DNA from: Pleurodeles waltl
Lineage: Eukaryota; Chordata; Amphibia; Caudata; Salamandridae
Reading direction: 5' to 3'
Length of the DNA stretch: 64,000 nucleotides
Assembly: GCF_031143425.1 (NCBI RefSeq)
Contig: NC_090442.1
Coordinates: forward strand, 422,609,776-422,673,775
Every line of letters begins with the position of its first letter. Within the stretch, counting starts at the first letter, position 1. Under the pieces are notes generated by a model that ran no database searches, was not told where the DNA came from, and saw only the letters and a list, made by a program, of their open reading frames with translations. Positions 35,213-49,378 of the stretch are shown piece after piece. The position numbers and the translations under genes were made by a program.

Positions 35213-35929
35213 GGGCCAGATGTATCAAAAATGTTTGCGATTGCAAACAGCCCAACAGGCCGTTTGCGATCGCAAAAATGCGTTTTGGTATGTAACAAGT
35301 CCAATTTGCAATTCAGTAACTGGTTACTGAATCGCAAATTGGATTTGTGACTACATACCGATTCGGAATTAGGAAGGGGAGTGTCAAAAGCGCCCCTTCC
35401 TAATACCGAATCGCAGATGTATGTATGATTGTTTTGTGACCGTGAATGCGGTCGCAAAATAATCGCAGTTACCACCTACTTCAAGTAGGTGGTAACCCAT
35501 TCCCCTTTGTGAATGCATGTGAAAACCTTTTTTAAGAGTAGGCAGTGGTCCCACGGACCACTGCCTGCTCTTAAAAAATGAAAAGAAAACCTTTCATTTT
35601 CATTTTTAAACGCATCCCATTTTCCTTTAAGGGAAACTGGCTGCATTTAATTTTTTTTTAAAAAGATTGCTTTATTGAAAAACAATCACAGACATGGTGG
35701 TCTGCTGAGCCCAGCAGGCCACCATATCTGTGATTGTAGCCATTCGCAATGGCTCACAAATTGCGACCTACCTCATGAATATTAATGAAGTAGGTCCATT
35801 TGTGAGCCCTTGAGAATCACAGTATGAAATGTCTGGAGTTTCATACATTCCAATAGTGATTACTTAATTGCGATTCGCTAAAGATTGCAATTAGGTAATC
35901 GCTATTGTGAAGAATGATACATCTGGCCC
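35213..35929. mobile_element. hairpin-chain MITE, family 1 copy 2
   Basis: Termini are GGGCCAGATGTATCA and its inverse TGATACATCTGGCCC. The flanks are GAA on both sides (35210-35212 and 35930-35932), a 3-bp target duplication. Internal hairpins correspond one for one to those of the copy at 25417-26099, for example 35468-35496 and 35765-35796, but with different arm bases. It has no coding content. Confidence 0.82.
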
Positions 35930-35932
35930 GAA

Positions 35933-36929
35933 AGGTATAACAGATTATAATGCTCTCTAATACTCCAAACCTAATTAATTCCCACAAGATATTGCACAAA
36001 GCATTCTGGTAGAATTACTTTTTAGTGAGACTAACCATGTATTACTATTCCCAAATAAAAGGCTGGACATGATGTAGACCCTGGCAGGGTTATTTAGGGT
36101 ATGGGGGCAAACTGTGGTTCTGAGAAGTCAAGGATCACACCAATTTAGTACCAACAGGTATTTATAATATACTTCTCTAGTGTGGAGAAAATGGCACACA
36201 ATTGTTTTAATGATAATTAGAGCATTAAACAAAGTGAATGATGAAAAAATCAGAACTATCTTTTTACTACCTTTGTGTAAAGCATACCTTCAGAAAGTTT
36301 CCTCCAAGTCTATGAGCAGGGGAATAATACAGATCATACAATTTAAGAGAGAAATAGGTCAATTTATGATTGACACCATTGAAGATTGTCCCGTCCCAGC
36401 TCTAGTATGCCCTCCACCAAGAGCACTATGCCACTGTAATTATGGCGAGTCACCCCCAAAACACATAGCAATATCCTTTGTAGGAAATCCACATATAAAA
36501 TATTGTACAATTAAAACATGACCTCTGAAATATTGCTTCTGATTGATCCTTCTAACCACATACTCCTCAATACTCCTGACCCTTAAAATATCCCCCAGAG
36601 TAAGACTGAATCCAAAAGAGTTATTAGCATAGCCCTTAGGCACCGGTAGAAGATTCTTTTTTATGTGGCTTTGTTTGTGGATTCAGCTTCAGTTACTAAC
36701 ATTTTCTTGTCAGTTGGCGAGTTTTATCAATGTTCAGAGGAACCTGTTTCCTCCTAAAACTACAGGGTATAAACATTGTAGGGATGATTGCAAGCAAGCT
36801 GGAGTTTGTGTTTGGGCCATGACTCCAAGTTATGCAAGGAGTGTGCCCTTATGTAACCCTGGCAATACGCTATCCCGAAGCCTCGCTTGTACATCACCGA
36901 ACACCACAGGAAATTGTGTAAACTCTACT
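35933..36929. other. intron sequence, nothing recognised
   Basis: Unassigned. The 3' end may include the beginning of DIRS-like element B. Reading frames at 36180-36521 and 36663-36938 show no similarity I recognise. Confidence 0.35.
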
Positions 36930-39900
36930 CCCGCATGAACATGAAGTAAAAGGTATGGACTCGTTCTCCGTGTTGGAGCCACTTCTGAGACAGGTCTTCA
37001 TTGAAGCTCAAGAAGAAGCATAAGAAGGCCAAGCAAGGGTTGTCCCCGTCCCGCCATCCTGTTCAGAAGTTGTGAGTATTTCAAGGAGTCCCTTAGTCCC
37101 CTGCTACAAAGCAAAATTGCATAGTTGATCTCAATGACCCTTATTTTCTGGGGCCTTGGCAACTTAACAGCATATTGGGGCTTTCTATCTGTGGCACTCT
37201 TCCGCCTCCATCTGCCTTGCCTTTGGACCACACGGACCTGCAGAGGAGTCTGTCAGGTTACAGCCAGGGGATCCATCCTCTGTGGTATCTGTACCTCCTC
37301 ATCTTGCTTCAGGGTCTGCTCCACCTCCAGAGCCACGTCTAGGTCTGCAACTATAATTCACACCTATTTCTGCTATGTCAACATCAGCCCTGATGTTGGT
37401 GGAATCTGATCCTATTGTCCTGTCTGAGTTCAGACCGAATCCATCTCAACCTTAACCTTAACCTTAACCAAGGTCATGTCCTGGAACAATTCCAACATGC
37501 CCATTCACATTTCATTCTAATTCAGACAAAGCAGCATTTTTACCTAGGAGCTGCCCTTCAGTGTTCCAGAAACTTTTTGAATTGGATTTTGACCAAAACC
37601 AATCAACTTTTGGTGACAATGGAGATCATGGGATGAATTTTCCCTGCAATATAATCATGATAACTTCTATTTGGATCTACAAGAGGCAAGTGGATTGGAC
37701 ACTGCTCCGGACATGGCGCTGGGTTAACCTCCTGGCCCTTAAGTGGAAAAGGGTTGCCTCATTTTCTGTAGTTATCAGACGAGCAGCTGAAGTCCTGGTC
37801 ATACAGTTGGCATCTGGGGTGAAAACCAATGTCCTCAATAAAGTTTTGCAGCCTGGGCACACCTTGTCCATGCTGCCATTTAACAAAGCCCTTACTAAGG
37901 GGTACCTGGGCTAAAACTCACCTGTGAATAGACATGTAGCACGACAACACAGATGTGTTCCTAGTGGCGGTGCTTTCCTAACACAGTGCTCTACTCCTGA
38001 GAGCCTGGTAGTTTAGACTTCTGCTAACAGGATTAATCCCAATTCATTTACAACAACCCTCCCAGAAAGAGAGTTGAAGAGAATTGAGCTGCTTGCTGGG
38101 TAATAAGGGGTAATATTCCCTCCCATTATGGGACATGATTAAAGAGATCTTGTCAGCAGTCCCTGGGGAATTTCCTGCCAACCTGGTGCAAAATATTCAG
38201 GTGTGGCAAGGATGCAGTCAGATGTCATAACAACAGGACTGGACACTATGAATTGCTTAGGCAGAGCAGTTGGGACTAGGGTGGTGCCTCAACAACACAC
38301 ATGTATGAGATCCATGGGCTTCTTGGGTGACATCTGGCAATCACTTATTGATATGCGTTTTGACAGGTCTCACCTATTTGGAGATCCCGCACTAGAGCAC
38401 ATCAGAGAAAGCAGAGCCCTCCCTCTGACTCTCCCCTCTTGCAAGACAGTATCCCCAGCAGTTTCACCCCTTTCAGGGCATCATCAAGGGTTTGGCAGAC
38501 AGGCAATGCCAAGGCCTACCAACGTAGGATTTAGACATTCTAGTCCTTTCAGGGTTAGGAATCCAGGGCTGCAGGGACAATGAACGTTCCAGTCCTCTGC
38601 CCCCTCAGTCAGCAGTCTCCAAGCTGCTTTAATTTGCCCTCAGCGGCACACAGACCCCATGCAGAATTAGTCATATTTTCGAGGGTAGCAGGCCATAACT
38701 CTTATGGGCTTCCGTTCAAGGAACCAAGTGTTCTGTCCATTCCACCTGAGACTCTGGGGGTGTCAATAGCAACAAGAGGAGGAGAACGGCGGTTGATGGT
38801 GGCAGAGAGATGTAGCTGTGAGGGAGCCGTATCTGCTGTGCTATGTTGGTAAAATAAATAAGATATAGAGCCATCAATAGTTCGGCATTTCTGTATCTTA
38901 ACAATAACATTTAAAAGGTGGGTTGTGCAAATATTCAAGTGGGGAAATACTTGCTGTTCCTTTCCAGCCCATCAAATCTTCCACCCTCATCAGAGAGTCT
39001 TTCGGAGGTGCACTTGTCTATTTTGCTGCAGGAAATTCAGGCTGTTTTGTCAAAAAGAGCCAGAGAGAGGTCCCGGCCTTGGAAATTGAGACTACTTCCA
39101 GCATAACCTAGTGCCGAAAAAGAGGGGAGGCCTTCATTCCCTTTTAGATTTCTGACCTGCAGGAGGACAAATTCAAGATGCTCACGCAGGCCCAGGTTCT
39201 CTCTGCCCTTGATCCAAGAGATTGGATGGTAGCATGGAACCTGCAGGACACCTTTTTCCAAGCCCATTGGTGCTACTTGAGGTTCAAGGTGGGACAGGTG
39301 CATTTTCAGCTTGCAGTACTTCTCTTGGGTGTTCACAAAGGTGATAGCAGTGGTTGCAATATAACTTCAGAGGGCAGGTATACCCATCTCCCCCTACCTC
39401 GACATCTGTCTGTTGAATGCAGGCTTGCCACAGTCAGTTGTGGAACACCCCCAGATGCCAGCAATCCCCGTCACATTGTTGGGGCTCACTATCAGCGTGC
39501 TTAAGTACATCTGACTCCTTCGCAGAAGCTCCCTTTCATCTGAGCCATCCTGGATACGGTGTGTTATCGATATTCCCCACAGATAGGGTTTACGATGTTC
39601 AGGCTGTAATCCCACTGACCCTCAGTCCTTGGTTTTGGTGAGGGTGACTTACCGACTTCTAGGCCTATTGGCCTCCTCTTCCTGCTCATCGACCTTGCCA
39701 GATGGTGCATGAGAGTTCTGCAGCGGGATCTGAAGTCTCAGTGGGAAATCTGTTGGACTCCATCTAGGTTTCGGAAGCGACTGCAAAACATCTGCAGTGA
39801 CGGCTGAACAACTGCAGTTAGACCACTGGAAGACCTCTCTTCCTAGCCACCCAGAACTGTATGTACTGACAAATGTATCACTGCTGGTTTGAGGAGGTCA

Positions 39901-41460
39901 ACTGGGAGAGGTGGAGATCAGAGGACTCAGGTCTCCAGCAGAGATCCTTTTCCACATCGCACCTGTTGGAATTGTGAGCCGTTCACTTGGTGTTGAAAGC
40001 CTTCCTGCTCTCCATCAAGCAGGGACTAATTTAGGTGCCCATTGACAACACCAACACCATGTGTTGTTGAAACTAACAAGGCGGAGAGGGTCTTGGGAGT
40101 TCCCAAGAAGGCTTTCTCTCAGAGATGTATTCTTCCTAGAGTGGAACGCAGGACTCCAATATGCCTCCCTAGCGCCTTCTTTCATGTCCCAAGTTTTAAA
40201 TAAGATCAAGAACAACCAAGTCATCCTAGTGGCCTTGGATGGGGCCAGACAAGTGTGGTACCCGGAACTTCAGGGAATGAGCATCAGCCCATGAATCAGG
40301 CTGTGGCCTTGAGAAGGTCCTGCCCTGCACGGCAGGGTTTTGCACCCATGCAAGTGCAATCTACACCTCCATTAGTGGAGACTAAGTAGCAGCAGTTAAC
40401 TAAATTTGGTTTCCTTCCTGAAGTCATGAATGTTATCTTCATGGCCAGGTATCCTTCAACTAAGGGTATTTACACTGGATACTGGGACAGATTTGTGGCT
40501 TGATGTGGCACCTTCAATACAGAACTGTTTGTTTAGTCTTTGGCCTGACAAAGACTTGCAGTGAGCACTGTTAAAGGTTATTTGTCACCCTTTCTGCCTT
40601 TTGTGTTACCAGACCAGCTGTCCTTGTTCAAGTTACCTCTTGTGATTCCTTAAAGGTTTACTTCATATGTTTCCTCCTACTCCCTTGGTGATGCCACAGT
40701 GTGATCTTAATTTGGTCCTTACTTTTTGGATATATGCACCCCTATTAAGCCGATGCACAGCTGCCCTCTACACTTCCTGATTTCTTTCTTGTTGTGAAAA
40801 GTTCAGCTTATTGCGTAAGTGAGCATCGGGATCTTTCAGGCTAGCCACCGTCCACCACCTTCCCTCAGGACAACCTAGTGTTGAGGACTAGAGCAGCCTC
40901 TCTACCAGAGATTGTGATCCCCACCCCTTTTCCATGTCTGACAGTCTATCATGCTTCTGATATTGTTTGCTCAATGTCACCTCCCGAAAGATGATGAGAC
41001 TTATATCATTTGGACCCCAAAAGAGCACTGTGTTTTTACATTGATTGCACCAAAGACCATCAGGTAGACGATTAGTTCTTTGTGGGGTTGTTTTGGGCAG
41101 AGAAAGGCATGGTAGTGCAGAAAAGTACTTTTTCCTGGTGCATAGTCATCTGCATTAAGATATGCTACACGCTGGCCAAGAAGCAGCCTTCAAAAGGACT
41201 GTGGGGTCTATTCCATCAGAGCCAAGGGTGCTACCGCTGCTTTAGCATAAAGAGTCCCTGTCTTGGATATTTGTTAGGCAAGCTGCAATGTTTGCATGAG
41301 AGTGCATGTTTTCGAAACACTACTGCTTTGATAGCCTGGTCTGACAGGAAGGGCAGTTTGGCCATTCAGTCCTGCAGGACTTTTTGGTCTGAATCATCCC
41401 ACAAACCCAACACCTGGGAAGATACTGCTTTGATATTTAATCCATAAATCTGGATACTCT
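36930..41460 (+). mobile_element. DIRS-like retrotransposon B, decayed
   Basis: Plus-strand remnants are in DIRS order. A gag-like region starts near MDSFSVLEPLLRQVFIEAQE (36958). RT has MLTQAQVLSALDPRDWMVAW and LQDTFFQAHWCYLRFKVGQ at 39178-39300. RNase H has VPIDNTNTMC near 40035-40065, followed by QGG. The recombinase has the core-binding piece AVSTVKGYLSPFL near 40560. The later piece starts LDPKRALCFYIDCTK near 41020, and an MHVF-like block lies near 41290. Stops and shifts are frequent. Terminal inverted repeats were not recognised, so both ends are approximate. Confidence 0.65.
39178..39420 (+). pseudogene. reverse transcriptase remnant of DIRS-like element B
   Basis: An open stretch encodes the first RT blocks: QVLSALDPRDWMVAWNLQD, then YLRFKVGQVHFQLAVLLLGV. 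The usual aspartate of V-D-L-Q-D is altered (WNLQD). The catalytic YLDD block is degraded to PYLDI in another frame near 39395-39410. It is a relic. Confidence 0.6.
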
Positions 41461-43178
41461 ACCTAACAGTACATTACGCACCATCCTCTCATCTCTACAG
41501 TCTGTGGAATGGCTTCTTTTCTAGGTAAAAGTTCTCAAACTAGAGAGTTATACACTGGTGCATATAATTGTTTTTTGGACTCCACATCTGAGGGAGCTCG
41601 TGGTATAAAGAGGAATCTAATCTCTGTGCGCTTCGGTGGTGCTTATGTGCTGTTCCAACCACCACCTCTGGGGTAGAACAAGGTACACGCAGAGCTGCAT
41701 GATGTGCTTACCAGGGCTCAGGAGCTATGCTGAAAAATTGGCCAAATCCTGTTGGGCACTTGAGTACATACTAATAGAGAGGCATCCGCAGTTATAGTAT
41801 CCACCAGAAAAAGCGTTACTGAAGGTTTACCAGATAATGGCAATCATCGCCAATATATGGTGGAGTTGCATAGAAGACATTGGTTTGTTCCTACATGTGT
41901 GGTAAGACTGTCCAGGCTTCAAGATATTCTGAAAGAACATTTTGAGCTGCATTAAGGGAGTCATAGATTTCTCTAAACTGGCTGATTCAGCGGTGGCTCG
42001 GCTGGGACTTCCCCCATCAGGAACTGGAATGCATGTATGAGTCAGATAGGCTTCTAGTGAGACAGATGTTATAAGCAGCAAAGATGTTAACTGCTGAGCA
42101 CTTGCAAAAGAGGAGCCCTGAAACACCACATAGGAGTTTCACAAGCTATGGAAGATTTTGGTTAATGAGAGACTGACTCATGACCTCACTCACACTGAAA
42201 GAAAATTTTCAAAAAATGTAAACCTGTTAATAGCACATCTCTCTAGAGTTTAGCTGTTTTACACCACGTAAATTGAGAGCGTTAAAACTGTTAAAATATG
42301 TTTGAATCGTGGATGAAAGGACAAGGGGAGTTAGATCTGTGATATTAATGTTTTGTAAAAGAAAGACTATAAATGAGGAGTTTGGAAAACATCTGCATCG
42401 TGTACATGGTGGGGGCTAAAGCTTTTGACTGTGTTTTAAAAGCTGATTTGTAAATGCGAGTCAAGAAAATATAATGTAACAAAAATATGCAAAGGGAAAT
42501 AGGATTGATCTAGCACAAGATGTTAGGAAGGATATCCTGCAAGAGATATGGAATCATCCTAAATGGCCGTCTAAATATAGTTGGTTTAGGGAATAGGATA
42601 GGAAAGAGTTTTTTTAAAAGAGCTATTCAGAAATTGTTTGAAAAGGTGGGTACTAGGATGCTTCCTGAAGATGGCGAGAGAGGTATTCGTATAGAGTTTG
42701 GGAGTTTGAGAGTTCCATCATGAGGTGCTAGCTCTAGAGAGGATTGCTTGTGGGCAAGTGTGGTCTTGAACGTGGGGATTTCCAGTAGGAATGTGTCTCA
42801 ACTTCTCAGTCCTTTTAATTAGTAGGTTAGCCAGCTAAAGGGGGCTGTGAATGTGTAAGTCTTATTGAATTAAGCAGTACAGCTTTAATTGATTTCTGGC
42901 TATGAATTGGAGTCAGTGTATGTCTGTTTGCTCTCTCCTGCTTCCAAATGTTCCCCAGCATTACAATTTTTCTCTCTTGTTGCTATCTGAAATATGGGCT
43001 GACATTGTCCATCATTTTATGTTTACTCACAATAACATTGTTTTTTTAATGGCAGTCAAAAGTTACTGATAAGTAAGCAACTTGTTCTAGCAAACTGAAT
43101 AGTATTTAAATTGTAGTTTGTGTGAGATGATGCAAATTTACAAAGATGTTTTGCTTTTAATTACATTTTATATTTCAG
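41461..43178. other. OPTN intron with splice acceptor at the end
   Basis: Unassigned intron, ending in the acceptor TTTTATATTTCAG at 43178. Confidence 0.5.
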
Positions 43179-43272
43179 ATCCCAATTTACAACATTACAA
43201 ACAGCATACAAAGAGAAACATGCAGACCTTGAAAATGCATTGAAAACTATTGAAGATCTCAAAATACGTGAG
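43179..43272 (+). CDS. OPTN: optineurin, internal coiled-coil exon (3rd of 4)
   Basis: This exon is 94 bp between TATTTCAG and GTAAAT. The first base completes the codon carried over from the previous exon. It then reads SQFTTLQTAYKEKHADLENA and ends LKTIEDLKIRE in phase 0. The NALKTIE-E/D-L core is characteristic of optineurin, and the placement between the flanking exons is as expected. By remembered human numbering it is about residues 384-414. Confidence 0.93.
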
Positions 43273-43489
43273 GTAAATAGGCTAACCAATGACATCTGAA
43301 CAGTGTCCATGTGTGTATATTTGTTGTTTGCCCTCTATGACCACTGCTCCGAGGGCTCCGGATTGCTGTGAACTGTAATACAAGTCTGTAATTTAGATAT
43401 TATTTTGAATAGAAAACATACAGCAGTTTTAAAATAAAAATGTAAATGGCCTCCTTATTATCCGTCACTGGTAAAATGTTAGTCTAGCT

Positions 43490-43715
43490 CAGTGGTTGCC
43501 AATCTTTTCACTTCTGTGGACCCCCAAATTATCATTGCTGGGACCCGAGACCCCCACTGAATCATTATTGGAATCCGGGGACCCTCTATTGCGTCATTAC
43601 TGAAAGCTGGGGGCCTAATCTGTTAATATTATTTAATTTTCTAAACTGTAGCGGACCCCCTGAAGGGGCATCATGGACCCCCAGGGGTCCCTGGACCACA
43701 GGTTGGGAACCACTG
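43490..43715. mobile_element. hAT-type MITE with perfect 8-bp target duplication
   Basis: The element is 226 bp and has terminal inverted repeats CAGTGGTTGCCAATC and AGGTTGGGAACCACTG. It is flanked by identical GTCTAGCT octamers (43482-43489 and 43716-43723), the hAT signature. It has no coding capacity. It is the same terminal type as the older copy at 7065-7600. Confidence 0.93.
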
Positions 43716-44110
43716 GTCTAGCTTGTTCCAGATTGCTTTGCAGAGCATTGATGTTATTATTTTATGTTATTAATTCCACTATCCTATCTTTCTATAGGAT
43801 CTCATAAAGTATGAGACTTATCCACAATAAGGCGTTATAGTTTGTAAAGTTTGCTATTCCTTACTTGGATATTCCAGGTGGTTAAGACCAATAACTGACT
43901 TGTTTTATTCAACGTTTCCTGTCTTGTATTACACATTTCTTGTGATTGTGATGTTCACTTCTTACATTGCTTCTCTTGCCGTCAGTTTTCTGTATGTTAT
44001 CCATCTTTGACCAAGTGCATCTCCTATCCCGGATTCCATGTGTCAAAGCTGATGATGGGCTACTGGTACTTTTTCATGTTTCAGGGCTGCACTTGCCTTT
44101 GTAACACTTA

Positions 44111-44657
44111 GGGCCAGATGTAGGTAGAATAGATTTTGCGACTCGGAAATTGGCACCATATGCAGAATGGTGACTCAGACACCTTCTGCGAATGGCAAGG
44201 GGGTCGCAAAGACCCACCTCATTAACATTAATGAGGTGGGTCGCAATTTGCGACCCCCTTGTGATTCCCTGCACTCACAGGGATGGTGGCTTGCTGGAGA
44301 CAGCAGACCACCATGTATGTGACTGCTTTTTAATAAAGCAGTTTATTTTTTTTTTGTTAAAGGAAAACGAATTGCAATACAAAAGAAAAAATGAAACCAT
44401 TTGGTTTCGTTTTTTCAGAGTAGGCAGTGGTCCACTGAATCTGAAAAAATATTTTTAGCGACATTCACAAAGGGGAAGGGGTCCCATGGGGACTCCTTCC
44501 CTTTTGCGAATGAGTTAGCACCCACTTCAAGTGGGTGTTAACTGCGAATTGCTTTGCGACCGCTTTCGCGGTCACAAAGCAATTCTGCATCGCGATGCGA
44601 GTCACAAATAGGAATTTTGCAGTTTGTGCCATGCAAAATGCTTTCTACATCTGGCCC
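44111..44657. mobile_element. hairpin-chain MITE, family 1 copy 3 (opposite orientation)
   Basis: Termini are GGGCCAGATGTAGGTAGAA and GCTTTCTACATCTGGCCC. Flanks are TTA and TAA, close to a 3-bp duplication with one change. The order of internal hairpins (44211-44242, then 44514-44542) is reversed relative to the copies at 25417 and 35213. It is shorter, mainly through loss of part of the central arms. Confidence 0.8.
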
Positions 44658-44660
44658 TAA

Positions 44661-47600
44661 ACCACAGACCGGGTCCAGCAAAGACAAGAATGGAGACTGT
44701 GGAGCATGGGATACTACCACCTCTCGACTCTCTTGGATGTCCTCCACCATAGCCCCTTTGGTAGGTCTCCCTGGGGTTTGAGTGTATATAAAGGCTTTGG
44801 GGCATATTGCCTAAGAGTTCAACTCTAACACTCAGTTCCTGACACATTGTCAGAACAGGGTACACCGTAAATAATGATTATAATAGTGAGAGGGATGGCT
44901 TCTTCTCGCCCATATTACTGATGCCTTGTACCTTGATACCTTGACTATTTACCAAATGCCGGTGGAGTTGACCCCGCCCTGCTCCCTTGCCTTACAACAC
45001 AGGCCACCAATGGTAGAAAGTACCTCATCTGTAGTAGTGGCAGCTGAGGTTACTAGAGTTACAACTGCCCTCCGTTGAGGCCAAGACAGAAGTTTTTACA
45101 AAGATTCTACAGTCTGGGCCACCCCAAGAATAAGGCATCATTTTGTCTATCAATATATTGGTCACAATATTGTGAGCCTTCGATATTCCTTACTAGAATC
45201 CAAATAATCAGCCGTGTGAAATGGAGTTTTACCCAACAATGGGTTGGGAGCTGGGCCTGGCCACTCCTGAACCTAGATATTGCTGCTCCCTGCCAAAGCC
45301 ACAAGAAGTAATGGTTGGCTACCTGGTGGGTTACAGCTAACCAGGGCTGCACACATCTTGTTCCAGCTACTAAATGCCAAGTATGACATATGATTTTTTT
45401 CTCTCTCTGTCAACAGTGATAAAGGATAGCATAGAGTTCTCTGCAGATCTGCATAAGTGGTTTCTGCCATGCTTTTCCATGTATAGTAGTTAACAAAGCC
45501 ATTTATCGAGAGGTAGGACACAAGGGTTCAAATGTCTGCAGAAAGAAAATCAAATTCAATAGGCCTTACAAGTATTTCCTCAATCAAGTCATTATAACAT
45601 GCAATGTGAGTCAGCCGCAATTGTTTTTATATCATATTTATAGTAGGGCTAATGTATTAATTGGTACATGTACATCTTTCAGTGGCACGGTATGTACATA
45701 TCAGGACATTCTAGAGGGGATTAATGCATGGACACCTTTACATAATAATGGAAAGTACAGTCCTTGTGAATAGTATCTGTTGTCACTGTCACCTCTACTA
45801 TTACATTACATTAGCTAATAGGTTCATGGCCACTAATTGCATATTTATATACTCCCACTGAATACACATAACAAAAAAGCATGAGCAAAGCCAACCTGTC
45901 CGGCTTTAATGCCAATTGCATTCAAAGAGCATTTGTGCATGCCTCTGTTTGTATGCATTAGCACATTAAAGCTATGATCTGTTGGTTTGCTAGTTCTTGT
46001 TACTGTATGTGAACACCACTGTTGTATTGGGTTGAACGGATTGTATCAAGAATAAGCTATTGGTGATATATATATATAATTTATATAGTCACTGAAAAAC
46101 ATGATCCAAATAATACTGACTGCAAGACTGATTGTGGAAACTCTGTACACACAAAGTAAATTGTTTTTTCTAAATAATTCCAAATTGCAAGTGAATTATG
46201 TTTTTGAATTTGTATGACTTCGATTTACCAATTAAGGTACATGAGCAAGTCAAGTAGCCAATTAATAAATTTGGAGTGGGACCACTGACTGACCTGTTTT
46301 AACCATTCCAAGTATACACAAATTGGGGATATGCAGTGGAGCAGAAATACGGGGATTCTCAAATTTAAATCAATTGACTTCTCCTCAAAATGAGTTTCTA
46401 AGATCGGTCCGCAGCTTTGCAAAACCAGGTCTGTTTATTTTCTTGAAATTGTAAGTAGGTCTTAAATGTGCCACGTGAAATACCACTTTGGTCAAATGCA
46501 CTAATCTCTATGTATGAAGAGAAAGCGTTGATTTGATAAACAGCGATCAAGCTTTATAGCTACCGTGCACACCCTATACACACGTATGGGCTGAACCAAC
46601 TAAAATGATAAATGCCCTAATTCCTGTGATTATGGAATAATACTGGAAAACAGTCATTGTTTAGGATCGGAATCGCCACTGCAACAATATGCTAGGTCTA
46701 CATTACCTTCACTTCAATTGAAGTAAAGAATCTCCCAATGTAAATTGTACAAATGGTGGTTTGATTGCCTACACCAAGGATAAGGTTCAATTGTGTTGTG
46801 CGTATAGGATTCTAAGCAATATTTTTCAAGTTTTGAATTTACTTATAATTGTTTTTATGAATTTTGAGATTGTTTGTGAAATTAATGTTCTTCAGAATTG
46901 GATCTTTCATAGATTTCCATGCTTGCATCATTCCCTGTTGTTGAAGTGGCCATCCCGCGTTATAATTAGATTGTGCAGTACAAAATAATACATATTGCTT
47001 GTAATGGCTAGAAAATATATGGGGTGGGCGGAATTTTTTATTCCGCGGGCAGAGTCAGAGGAATTTTGTAATTCTGCATTACTCTTCCAATGCGGAATTA
47101 CTAATAAATAGTCACTCCCCCGGCAAAATTAATCATTCAACAGTGCTATGGAAGCCTTCTTGTCAGTGTGCCAAGGTCAGTGTTAGCCTGCTGTGGGCCT
47201 CAAATAGGTCCTGTTTGGCTTGCAAGTCCTTCACAAAAGGAACAAGCATTTACAATGCGACGGGTCTCGCGTTTGCTCATGTTAGAGCTGATCACATTGT
47301 AAACTTTTAACCCGACTTTTCACCTGTCGGGCAAAAGTGTATTTATGTACACAACCCGAAAAAGTGAATTCAAGTATGTAAAGCGCTGGACTTCTGCCAA
47401 GCGAGATCGCGCTCTAAATTAGAGAAAAAAAAAGTCCACGAGCCCGATGGAAAACAGCGAGCCTCGCATGTTTTCTGTACTTGGTCGCTGCGCTCGAGGA
47501 GGGCTTGCCACTGGAAAAGGCATGACAAATGGGTACCTTCGACTAATGAAAGCAAGAAGATTTTATTAGGGAAGCCCACGAACCAATAAAAAGCACTGAC

Positions 47601-49378
47601 GTGAAGTTGACAGGGCTCGGAGCCCTTTTCTAAATACTAAAGTGTCTCCCTGCTAAACGCATGCGCGAGCGCATGCAACGCATGCTCGACCCTAAAAAGG
47701 AGAGGAGAAGAGGTGGGGGCTGCCGAAAGAATTCTAATTGAAATAATTAAAATGATTGTTTTTTCTCTCTCTTCTTCAGGCTTAGAGTTATGCTCTATCA
47801 CTGTGTTACCGTGCTTGCATCCAGGGAGACACGTAATGCGTCTCTCAGCCCTGTTTATTAGTGTGATCCATCTGCGAGTAATTAGCCCGTCATCTTGTTC
47901 TTTTAATTCATTATTGAGAAACTACGAATTATATCCATACGTGAGGTCTGGCCGGTCTTGTGCTACTGTCACTTCCCTGTCTTTCCCTCTTGCCCTCGGC
48001 CTCTTTCGCCCTCTCCATTGTACCTCTCAGCACTTTTGATAGATCGAATGCAGCTGCACTAGTGACTAGAGCAAGACAGTGCCCTGCCATCAGGATGATG
48101 AACAATTTGAGTGAAGAGCCTTCGAGATGAAAACAAAGGCTGAAGGAGTGCATTTGATGCAGCTCTGGACAGCTGAAGAATGCCGCAACATGCCGTAGAA
48201 TTCTCCTCATTTATGAATAATATACAGATTGATCGCTGTGAATAAAAATTTAGTGTAGGTCACAATAAATATGCTTTCCCCCTGTTAAATAATAATTCAG
48301 GTACCCGGCACCAAACAGCTGTAAATGGAGGGCTGTACTTAGTTTCCCCATCTCTCAGAAGGGATGATTTAATTAAGCCATTCTCATATATGTTTGATAT
48401 ATTACTGTAATTATGTGCTCCAATATTCAGTTTCAGATTATTTTGGTTTATTTTATTATCTAATGCTTACTTTACATGTCGAGACTCTTAAGTGGAGTGG
48501 CAAAGTCGCTGGGACTCCATGTCCCCGTACTCGCATTCCTTGTTAAAATATATAATGCATACAGTGTTTCATTAAAGCAGCAAAGTCTGTCGCCTTCGGA
48601 GTACATGGTCAAGCACTGCTCTGTCGTGGCATGTATAATGTGATGACTTATTTTTGCCTTCCCCTCGAGCCCTCATCCTTGACCGATGACAAAGCAAGAT
48701 GCGGACAGGGCAATATTAATTATCAATCCAGGTCATTATTAATGTCCTTGAGTATGCAAGGCAGTATTTCAAGGTGTCTGAAAAAGTCGGGAATCCCTGC
48801 ATTATGGTTTGGCAACTGTCCCGATCATGGGATTCCAGAGCACACTCTGCCCACTCGGGGTGAGAGGGAGGTGGTTTGGGGGGGGGGGGGGTGAGGTCTT
48901 GGGGGATGTCTGGGGCAGGTATTAGTCTGCAGATAAAGCAGCATCAGCCCCACTTTGCATGCAGGACGTGTCCTGTGTACCAAGGTCAGATGTGTATTCC
49001 AAAATGGATGCAAAGTTTGCTACTTAAACACTGGCACGAGTAGATGGGACTGTTGAAACTAGTCCTGCTTTACTATCAAGAGTGCCACAAGCTCGCCTCC
49101 CCGTTGGTTGGTGTTTTTTTGCCAGGCAACAACTGTGTCCTCATAAGTAAACATAGATGAAGGACAAGACTTCTGTTGCTACCGAACACCAGGACAGATA
49201 ACAGCACAGAGATGAAGAGTAGCCTCTTCCAGTCATAGAAGAGAGAGAGTGACTGCTTCCCCGGAGGACAGTGGCTACTCCCCTGGAGCATAGTGGTCCC
49301 TTGGACCACAGGGACAGCGCTGTTGACAGCCTCTGCAGATATCGTGAGCGTGGGCAGCATGCCCTGGCCACAGGCAAG
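44661..49378. other. OPTN intron, largely unassigned
   Basis: No exon was found. Noted within it are a GGGGTGGGC-starting AT/GC motif near 47022, a palindromic 'gcatgcgcgagcgcatgc' cluster near 47660-47690, and a run of 14 G at 48878-48891. The 300 bp before 49379 could be the 5' untranslated part of the RNF103 retrocopy, which I cannot test here. Confidence 0.4.

Noticed and set aside
37448..37472. Telomere-like CCTTAA repeat
   Set aside because: Only about three units, and not the vertebrate TTAGGG repeat. It lies in a DIRS gag-like region.
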